Shown here: positions 55,701-64,000 of the stretch, in pieces
How positions within the stretch are numbered: position 1 is the first letter of the stretch
Layout of the letters: each line of letters begins with the position of its first letter
Source: DATFJT01 sp965230755
GTDB lineage: Bacteria; Bacteroidota; Bacteroidia; Chitinophagales; Saprospiraceae
Reading direction: 5' to 3'
Assembly: GCA_965230755.1 (NCBI GenBank)
Contig: CBDDLT010000024.1
Span: 248,001-312,000, forward strand
DNA length: 64,000 nucleotides
Notes under the pieces: generated by a model
The model's input: only the letters and a program-made list of their open reading frames with translations
What the model was told of the DNA's origin: nothing
The model's database searches: none
Translations under genes and position numbers: made by a program

Positions 55701-58700
55701 AATACCGGCGGTATTGACCAACGGGTCAGTAGAGATTACTAATAATTCTGCACCGACATTCGAGATGATCACAACTTCTGGAAATACAGTTGATATGGGT
55801 AGCGTGGTTTGTCTTCCGGTAAGCGTACGTGGTTTTGAAGAAATTACAGAGCTTGAAGCTTTGATCAGTTGGGATGCTTCTATTTTCCAATTCGAATCTG
55901 TTGATAATATTTTTGGATTACAGGGCTTAGATATATCTGATTTCCTTACACCATCGGGAGGTGGAACGCCGGGTAACTTAGCGTTGAACTGGACGGATGG
56001 TGACAATAGTGGTGAGACGATCAGTGACGATCAGGTCTTGTTCGAATTATGTCTGGAGGCTATTGGTGATGAAGGTGAAATGTCTGATGTTAACATTTCC
56101 GGCTTGATGGTAGAAAATGCGAATAGTAGTGTGATCAATATCCAGAATACAAATGGAGATATTACTATAAATACTACAGGAAGCCCATCGGATTTTAAAT
56201 TAATAGGAGAAGTTGTTAGTGGAGCGAGAAATACTCAGGTATGTGCTACCATTAGCGTAGAAGGGTTCACGAACATAAGCGAATTTACTTTTAAAGTAGA
56301 ATGGGATGACGCTATTGTCGATTTCGTCAGCGTGAATTCATTGACCACATTGAATGGTTTTGATGAAGATAATATTCTGGATCCTATAGAGCAGCCGACA
56401 CTTGGTTCTTCAGTATTAGTGGATTGGGATCATCCTGGAGGTGGTTCTTCAACACTAGCAGGGACGGCTGATTTATTCGAAATTTGTTTTGATCTTATTG
56501 GTGATTTCGGAACCATCTCAAGTCTGAATATTACAAGTATTCTTGCTTCAGATGATAGTGGGGCCAATATAGTAACAAGTAAAGAAGATGGTTATGTTGG
56601 AATTGATCCTGATCAGGACAACGGAGACGTCACCATAATAGCTCCAATGGATTCTGGAAATCAGGGAGATGAATTGTGCGTCGATATAACCGTACGTAAC
56701 TTCGATAATATATTGTCTTCGGAGTTTTCATTGCTATGGGATCCCAATATATTAGAATTGGATAGAGTGACCAATCTGGTTAATCTACCTGATTTTAACC
56801 AAGCTAGAATTTCGACTCCTTCGGAAAACATGATTCCTGGATTATTGGGTGTGTCTTGGTTCGATGAGAATTTTGGGACACATGATTTGAATGATGATGC
56901 CGTATTCTTCACGCTCTGCTTCAATCTTATTGGACCTGTTGGTAGTGGTACGGCTTTAAACTTTAAGGATGTCGAATTTTCTGAATCAGGAACGGCGATA
57001 CCCTATAGAAGTATAGATGGATATATTGCTATAGAAGGTGTAGTGGCACCGACGATTTCTTTCGATATATCTGACGAAAATGTTAACCCTGGAGATGAAG
57101 TTTGTGTCGCGGTAACTGCGGAGGGTTTTGACAATATTGACGCGTTGGATTTGGATTTTGGTTGGAATAGTTCGATCCTAAGTTTTAGTAGAGTGACTAA
57201 TATTGCTGCCATACCAGGATTGGATCAATCAGATTTCACCTCTTCAGGTAATCAGTTAGATTTAGATTGGACAAATTCTTCTGGCACGGGCATAACGCTC
57301 GCTGGAGGAGCTACATTATTTGAGATATGTTTCGATGCGATCGGTACGGCGGGAAGCTCAAGTGCCGTTGGCTTAACCAGTGGGACAGTGGTGAATGGAG
57401 ATGGCACCAACCTTATTATAAGTATTGATAACGGAAGTGTTACGCTCAACGATGTATTATCTATTAATGAGATAGAAGTGGATTCAGTTTCTTGTTTCGG
57501 CGGAATGGATGGAACAATTACCCTTAGTGTAACTGGAGGTAGCGGAACTTATAATTATACATGGGACCCACCTTTGAGCACTGGACCTGGTTTGATCAAT
57601 TTGCCAGCAGGCGAATATGATGTAACAATAGATGATGGCAGTGGAAATATGGTGATGGAAACCGTTGAGGTTTTTGAACCCAATGAATTAATTTCCAGCC
57701 CAAATGTGACAGCAGCTAATCCACCGATGAGTGATGGAGAAATAGATTTAAATATTAGCGGTGGTACAGCTCCTTATGACATTAATTGGTGTTGTGGTTT
57801 ACAAAATGATCTGGAAATTCAAACAGGTCTGGATGCGGATGTATACAGTGCCACAATAACGGATGCTAACGGATGTGAAATAAGTACAGGGGATATCGAC
57901 TTGGGAAGTGGTCTTTTTGTTAGAGAAGAAACGAGAAGAGAACCAACCTGTCATGACTCTAGTAATGGTTCTTTGACCATTGCTATAAGTGGAGGAACTC
58001 CTAATTACCAGATAACATGGTCAGATGGAATGAATGTTATCGGTAATACTGAGCAAATAGATGGTCTTACAGTAGGTACATATTTCTATACGGTTACAGA
58101 TAGTGGATCACCTCAGTTAATGACGACTGGAAGTTTGGAATTGATGGGTAATCCTGAGATCACAATTGATTTTGACATAAGTCCTGAGACCAATGCAGGT
58201 GGTGATGGTTCCATTGAAATAGATGTAATGGGTGGAGTTCCAAACTATTTTTTCAGTTGGTTTAATTATCAAAACAATGGAACAAGCTCATTAGAGGATC
58301 AATTCAACCTTACTTCAGGATATTACCGACTTGATGTAATTGATGCTGCTGGATGTAGAGTGACCATAGACTCTGTATTTGTAGGAGGTGCTTTGTTTGT
58401 TCCCACTGCTGGTATCGTTGTAGATTCAGTATCCTGTCCTGGTGAGTGTGATGGAGTGATTACACTATTTCCGGAAGGTGGTACTGGAGATTATGAGTAC
58501 TGTTTCGATGGAGGAGCAAGTACAGCTTCGAATACTCAAGGAGGATTTTGCGGTGGAGATAATATAGTAGTAATAGTAAAAGATGTAAACAATGGCGATC
58601 AAACGGTCGTACAAGTAAGTTTTGAAGATCCCGAACCTTTGGATGTTCAGTACAATAGTATGGGAGTTTCTATGGGCAATGACGGTGGAATAGTCCTGGA

Positions 58701-60081
58701 TGTCAGCGGCGGTAAATCTCCATACACTTATGAATGGAGTAATGGAGAGGAGACAAAAGATATATTCGACCTTGCGGCGGGTACTTATTCAGTAACTATT
58801 ACAGATGCCAACGATTGTGAGACCATTGTAAATGATATTCCTGTTGACATAAGAACTCTGGCGATTGAAGTCGAAAGAGTAGTAGATGTAGTTTGCGCAG
58901 GAGATGCAAATGGTTCGATAGAAGTTGGTGTTACAGGTGGATGTCCTCCATATAATTATGTGTGGCGTCGAAACGGTGTTGTCGTAAGCAATGATGAAGA
59001 CTTATTCAATATAACTGATGGAGAGTACGAGTTAGAGGTGGTGGATCAATGCAACGAATTACTGTTTTCAGGTCCAATTGTTATTGATGCAAGTTCAGAT
59101 TTAACGATCAGTTTAGAAATTATCTCGGATTACAATGGCTTTGCTGTATCTGGATTTGGATTAGCAGATGGAACGGCAAGGGTAATTACCAATGATGGTG
59201 TAGAGCCATATAATATAATGTGGAGTAATGGTTCTACAAATAGCTTTATTTCCGATCTAACAGCTGGCACTTATTCCGTAACCGTGGAAGATGATCTGGG
59301 TTGTGTCAAGACAGGTTCTATCACTCTGGAGCAACCGACCAGATTGAGATTGGATTTTGAGGTTGTCAATGTTAATGATTGTGCCAATGAGAATAACGGT
59401 GTTGCAAGGGCTATAGTCAGTGGAGGTATTTCTCCTTATCAATACGATTGGAGCAATAGTTCTGACAACGGATCAACCGCCAGTGGTTTGCCTTCAGGAT
59501 TTACCGTAGTGACTATAACGGATCAAAATAATGTGCAAATTATAGATTCGGTCTTTATCAGCTCGCTTACCGAATTTGATATCGACACGATAATTGATCC
59601 CGACAGAGGAAATGGAGAAGGAGCAATCACATTATTGGTTAATGGAGGAGCAGGACCTTATACTTATCAGTGGAGTGATCCAAACAATAGTACAACCAGT
59701 TCTATTAATGGCCTTTTTGCTGGGAACTATACGGTGGTAGTTACAGATTTCAATGGTTGTTCAGAATTACTGGTAATCACGGTGCCTAGAGATGGTAATG
59801 CACCAGGATGTCTGGAAAGCATGGAAATTTTCACTCCAAATGGTGATGGTAAGAATGAATTCTTCGTCATCAATTGCGTAGAAAATTATATCAACGATAT
59901 AGAGATATATGATCGTTGGGGAAAACTAATATTCGAACAGGAAAACTATAATAATAGATGGGACGGAAGAGATATGGGAGGTGAACTACTTCCTCAAGGG
60001 GCATATTTCTTTGTACTCAATGTAATTAATTCAAGTGGTCAAAGAGAGGCAATACGAGGCCATATTTCTCTGATCCGATAA
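52732..60081 (+). CDS. scaffoldin-like protein: 11 cohesin-like modules, SprB repeats, type-B CTD
   Basis: A 2449-residue exported protein with a signal peptide (about 1-20). Residues about 22-1573 are 11 tandem modules of about 141 residues with the cohesin pattern: an entry strand with Cys, a hydrophobic strand with WD (for example FELRWDSMVLEFESV), a middle strand with W-D, and LFE-C near the end. All 11 modules keep the same two cysteines. Residues about 1574-2355 hold about 10 SprB-type repeats (VSCFGGMDGTITLSVTGGSG, LPAGEYDVTIDD). The end (about 2358-2449: FTPNGDGKNEFF, YDRWGKLIFE, WDGRDMGGELLPQGAYFF) is a CHU_C/gliding-motility-type (type B) T9SS sorting domain. PorP/SprF follows 10 bases later, the usual partner for such proteins. 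Likely a cell-surface scaffold or adhesin; the dockerin-bearing neighbours are the obvious candidate ligands. Confidence 0.88.
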   Translation: MYRFVITTAIWLVSLGMSYTQSLSIEGGNVFENGQICLDVSVDGFQDLIGMEFELRWDSMVLEFESVTARTGLPGFSDVQISDPTETSQSTPSNIVVVSWFDNDLTPRSLPDGDVIFEICYNAIGMTGSSSTMNLYNLNFTDPDLNPVDFDDVDNIVSITTAVGESLAFNFPTTNADSGQVICVPLTVANFDTISQFSFGVKWDATVLSFQNVITSLALEGFNSSNISVVGADSITVNWTDIDGTGETLSNGAELFELCLRVVGAPARSSLLQIGNLSANQPTGPITDLQATNGLIIVNAPPEAEDLRIMASDVEVNPGDNFCVPVRVSGFKELEGVDFTISWDNTVVSYTRVQNLASLDGFDMGDISTIGVDPTGLSMSWDSPDGDGRDLGFNIILFEVCFSTIGATGSMSNFDFSNMEATHMDALPVTEIGDNAVISVVTPTAPDVIFSLDTITLMDGETGCLTMTVEDFNAVDVFEFEINWNTLNIDFQSADILANVPGLDDTDMTTPANGGSDGQLILSWSDANGVGRSLNDGTALMELCFEASGSNVSRTLTVDNIQVESSTGLQVSGVGRNGRITIPSNGIEGELTLTAENLSLDLNDSGCFPVRVSGFEDLITMEFRLSWDNSVFEYTGVQNLASLPYFSTGSISNPFDGQLNIVWIDDDVTGKSLADNTVLFEVCGTGKAVGSTASTFTDDEASDTNSTVTVNKNNGQISVQDGGSGNGDLVLTAGDLNLNLNDAGCFPVTVEGFQDMITMEFRISWDNSIFEYTGIQNLSSLAYFSTGSISNPFDGQLNVVWIDDDVTGKSLANNAVLFEVCGTGKTAGTTGAIFTEMEASNTSQVVTVGNDNGLIVVDGGGSGTDDLEIIVGDETVMPNGNVCVPVTVRQFTDMLGMTFSLEWDDTVIDFDEVVLANNLVYLTMGGISTPPDIPQNNMIFVNWIDDELTGKDLADNTELFSVCYDAVGNNGDRTDIVIGDTEFIDETQMEIPAVLTNGSVEITNNSAPTFEMITTSGNTVDMGSVVCLPVSVRGFEEITELEALISWDASIFQFESVDNIFGLQGLDISDFLTPSGGGTPGNLALNWTDGDNSGETISDDQVLFELCLEAIGDEGEMSDVNISGLMVENANSSVINIQNTNGDITINTTGSPSDFKLIGEVVSGARNTQVCATISVEGFTNISEFTFKVEWDDAIVDFVSVNSLTTLNGFDEDNILDPIEQPTLGSSVLVDWDHPGGGSSTLAGTADLFEICFDLIGDFGTISSLNITSILASDDSGANIVTSKEDGYVGIDPDQDNGDVTIIAPMDSGNQGDELCVDITVRNFDNILSSEFSLLWDPNILELDRVTNLVNLPDFNQARISTPSENMIPGLLGVSWFDENFGTHDLNDDAVFFTLCFNLIGPVGSGTALNFKDVEFSESGTAIPYRSIDGYIAIEGVVAPTISFDISDENVNPGDEVCVAVTAEGFDNIDALDLDFGWNSSILSFSRVTNIAAIPGLDQSDFTSSGNQLDLDWTNSSGTGITLAGGATLFEICFDAIGTAGSSSAVGLTSGTVVNGDGTNLIISIDNGSVTLNDVLSINEIEVDSVSCFGGMDGTITLSVTGGSGTYNYTWDPPLSTGPGLINLPAGEYDVTIDDGSGNMVMETVEVFEPNELISSPNVTAANPPMSDGEIDLNISGGTAPYDINWCCGLQNDLEIQTGLDADVYSATITDANGCEISTGDIDLGSGLFVREETRREPTCHDSSNGSLTIAISGGTPNYQITWSDGMNVIGNTEQIDGLTVGTYFYTVTDSGSPQLMTTGSLELMGNPEITIDFDISPETNAGGDGSIEIDVMGGVPNYFFSWFNYQNNGTSSLEDQFNLTSGYYRLDVIDAAGCRVTIDSVFVGGALFVPTAGIVVDSVSCPGECDGVITLFPEGGTGDYEYCFDGGASTASNTQGGFCGGDNIVVIVKDVNNGDQTVVQVSFEDPEPLDVQYNSMGVSMGNDGGIVLDVSGGKSPYTYEWSNGEETKDIFDLAAGTYSVTITDANDCETIVNDIPVDIRTLAIEVERVVDVVCAGDANGSIEVGVTGGCPPYNYVWRRNGVVVSNDEDLFNITDGEYELEVVDQCNELLFSGPIVIDASSDLTISLEIISDYNGFAVSGFGLADGTARVITNDGVEPYNIMWSNGSTNSFISDLTAGTYSVTVEDDLGCVKTGSITLEQPTRLRLDFEVVNVNDCANENNGVARAIVSGGISPYQYDWSNSSDNGSTASGLPSGFTVVTITDQNNVQIIDSVFISSLTEFDIDTIIDPDRGNGEGAITLLVNGGAGPYTYQWSDPNNSTTSSINGLFAGNYTVVVTDFNGCSELLVITVPRDGNAPGCLESMEIFTPNGDGKNEFFVINCVENYINDIEIYDRWGKLIFEQENYNNRWDGRDMGGELLPQGAYFFVLNVINSSGQREAIRGHISLIR

Positions 60082-60091
60082 ATGCAATGAA

Positions 60092-61012
60092 ATGAAAAAA
60101 CTTTATACGGGATTTTTATTTGTCTTATTCGTTTTTGCAGCCAATGGGCAAGACGAAAATCTGTACAACCATTATTTTGCCACAAAGGCATTTTACAATC
60201 CGGCGTTTAACGGCTTCTCTGGCAAGCATCAGTTGAAGTTGGTTACGAGATCCGATTGGTCTGGATTTCCTGGTTCGCCTAAAACATATGGAGCAAACTA
60301 CAATGGACCGGTTTCTCAGAATATCGGATTAGGAGTCAGCCTTTTTACGGAGAACGTTGCATCCTTTAATAGATATCGTGCTGGATTTAATTATGCCTTT
60401 AGATTTGAGCAAGGTGATTTAAAGACAGCCATTGGTTTAAATACTAGTTTCGAATATTATCGAATATCAGACCCCACTGCGGGAAATGCGCTATATGATA
60501 ATGGAGATAATACCATTTCTGATTTTGCAAATGGCGAGACATTTTTCGATGCTGGATTAGGAGTGTATCTATCTTACTTTAACTATTATTTGGGAATAAC
60601 TTCTCCAAACTTAATTCAAAGTAGAATAGATGATTTGTCCTTAACTGAAAATGAGGGCTCAGTATTTAGACATTATTCTGTGCTCTTCGGGGCCTTGTAC
60701 GAATTCGGATCTACCGGAGTGTCTTTGGAGCCAATGTTGTTCTTTAGAAAAGCACGAAATGTTCCAATGTCATTTTCAGGAACGCTCTTGGTAGGATTTC
60801 TTGAAGAAAAGATCAAAGCAGGATTCAGTTATTCTGATGCTGTTGAAGGATCTCTTTCTATGATAGCAGGAACTAAGTTTGATAATTTCTCAGCATACTA
60901 TTCATACAATCTTTCGTTTGGGAAATTTCAACAATACGGAAAAGGTAATCACGAGCTCACCTTGGGTGTAAGCTTTGATAGCAGACGCTCGCGATTCAGG
61001 AACGCATATTAG
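60092..61012 (+). CDS. PorP/SprF family T9SS membrane protein
   Basis: A 306-residue outer-membrane beta-barrel protein. The signal peptide (MKKLYTGFLFVLFVFAANGQ) is followed by the family's typical opening LYNHYFATKAFYNPAFNG and a series of alternating strands (IGLGVSLFTENV, RYRAGFNYAFRF, AGLGVYLSYFNYYLG). Proteins of this family are needed for the export or surface attachment of SprB-like, type-B-sorted proteins in Bacteroidota. It starts 10 bases after the stop of the 2449-aa protein and is in one operon with it, which supports that protein as its cargo. Confidence 0.93.
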   Translation: MKKLYTGFLFVLFVFAANGQDENLYNHYFATKAFYNPAFNGFSGKHQLKLVTRSDWSGFPGSPKTYGANYNGPVSQNIGLGVSLFTENVASFNRYRAGFNYAFRFEQGDLKTAIGLNTSFEYYRISDPTAGNALYDNGDNTISDFANGETFFDAGLGVYLSYFNYYLGITSPNLIQSRIDDLSLTENEGSVFRHYSVLFGALYEFGSTGVSLEPMLFFRKARNVPMSFSGTLLVGFLEEKIKAGFSYSDAVEGSLSMIAGTKFDNFSAYYSYNLSFGKFQQYGKGNHELTLGVSFDSRRSRFRNAY

Positions 61013-61035
61013 AAATTAAGTTTAGGTTTTTGGAA

Positions 61036-61068
61036 GGCTCTTGACGGTTTGTTGAGGGTCTTTTTTTT
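61036..61068 (+). terminator. likely terminator after the PorP/SprF gene
   Basis: GGCTCTTGAC, loop GGTTT, GTTGAGGGTC with four G-T pairs, then eight T. The stem is weaker than others in the window, but the T run is long. Confidence 0.65.
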
Positions 61069-61143
61069 ATTTAATTATATATGACTGATAATCAGCCGAT
61101 TAAACTCTAGTTTGCAAATTTTTTAAAATATTTTTCAAAATAG

Positions 61144-61174
61144 TTGTGAAAGATGATAGGTTGGTGTATCTTTG
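61144..61174 (+). promoter_or_regulatory. rRNA operon promoter
   Basis: TTG (61144-61146), 20 bases, TATCTTTG (61167-61174): a full match to the Bacteroidota consensus, preceded by an AT-rich stretch (about 61100-61140) that could act as an UP-like element. It lies about 195 bases before the 16S rRNA. Confidence 0.7.
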
Positions 61175-61241
61175 CGATCCCTTTTGTGGTTTGGTGTTGT
61201 CGGATAATGGGGTACAGAAGGGTTGAAAGAAGAAGATCATT

Positions 61242-61264
61242 GACAGTTGGGCAGCAAGAAAAAT
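61242..61264 (+). other. 5' arm of the 16S precursor processing stem
   Basis: GACAGT-T-GGGC-AGC-AAGAAAAAT is complementary to 62925-62946, after the 16S 3' end (ATTTTTCTTGCCCACTGTC), with two small bulges: about 19 pairs. Such leader-trailer stems bring both ends of 16S together for RNase III cutting. Confidence 0.65.
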
Positions 61265-61370
61265 GCTGAGTAAGGAAGAAAGAAGAGAAGAGTTAAATTA
61301 ATTATGGAAAAACGTTTATGAAGTTGGTTAATGCTTAGGTATTGACTGATGGAAATAGATAAAGATTTTT

Positions 61371-62883
<1,513 letters not shown>

Positions 62884-62965
62884 GAGAATAACTCTTCCCC
62901 TCTATCACAAAATCCATACTCAAAAATTTTTCTTGCCCACTGTCTTCTTATAGAGAAAAGTAGTC

Positions 62966-63040
<75 letters not shown>

Positions 63041-63292
63041 CTATATTTACTTCGAAAGCGAAGTGAAATTAAAGTTGAGGAAAAGGGATTAGAAGATCCG
63101 AGATCCTGGACTTTGAAATAATATGAATTTTACAAGTTTCGACTTGTTATAATAAGAAAAACAGGACTGAGTGAGTCCGAGTGCTGGAGTTCATAGATGA
63201 ATGAGCTTTTGAGTGCGCGAGAGATCATTGAGATAAGGGAAGCGAGAGTAAGTAGAGCAAAGACTGCCGTGTGAAGAATGCGGATAAAGATA

Positions 63293-64000
<708 letters not shown>

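Noticed and set aside
52732..60081. Classical cellulosome scaffoldin
   Set aside because: There is no carbohydrate-binding module in the protein and no glycoside hydrolase in the window; the partners look adhesive, so a cellulose-degrading complex is not supported.

Overview
This window comes from a member of the phylum Bacteroidota, most likely a Saprospiria-like lineage. The evidence is type IX secretion (T9SS) sorting tails on giant surface proteins, an SprB-type adhesin followed by a PorP/SprF gene, TAnnTTTG promoter elements, almost no Shine-Dalgarno sequences, and a 16S rRNA of Bacteroidota type. The phylum is secure; the class is inferred from gene style.

Layout. 1-4 kb: the end of a T9SS-exported protein, a GIY-YIG protein, initiator tRNA, a sugar-dehydrogenase-like gene with a damaged 5' end, and a thiolase. 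4-18.5 kb: a small secreted protein and two giant T9SS proteins (2998 and 1603 aa). 18.5-39 kb: a mostly housekeeping block (RuvX, peptide deformylase, RNase H, TatD, tRNA-Ser, an ExbB/ExbD cluster, PAP2 phosphatase, ECF sigma factor with its membrane partner, an OstA/LptA-like protein, ribosomal proteins L27 and L21, a bile-acid-symporter-family carrier, a PhoD-like phosphatase, and a BatA / dihydroorotase-like / DUF4199 / two-glycosyltransferase cluster). 38.8-61 kb: a small unknown gene, a LuxR-type regulator, two giant T9SS proteins (1436 and 2355 aa) that share an almost identical 4.1-kb segment, and a 2449-aa protein with 11 cohesin-like modules and about 10 SprB repeats ending in a type-B sorting domain, followed by PorP/SprF. 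61-64 kb: an rRNA operon (16S, tRNA-Ala, start of 23S).

How the parts may work together. The four giant type-A-sorted proteins share one architecture: a special N-terminal head, a ladder of HYR/Ig-like modules with a proprotein-convertase P-domain inserted at the same place, a carboxypeptidase-regulatory-like module, a type-I dockerin with a conserved extension, a cohesin-like module, then the T9SS tail. The fifth giant protein carries 11 cohesin-like modules, each with the same cysteine pair. The most interesting reading is a surface cohesin-dockerin assembly (a scaffold plus dockerin-bearing adhesins that could also chain to each other) made of adhesive proteins, with no glycoside hydrolase in the window. 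The module calls are from sequence pattern; binding between them is inference.

Other points of note are an L27 protein fused to two helix-hairpin-helix domains, a dihydroorotase-like protein without its metal ligands, and five near-identical 393-bp repeats in the 2355-aa protein gene. No insertion sequence, prophage, or CRISPR array was seen.
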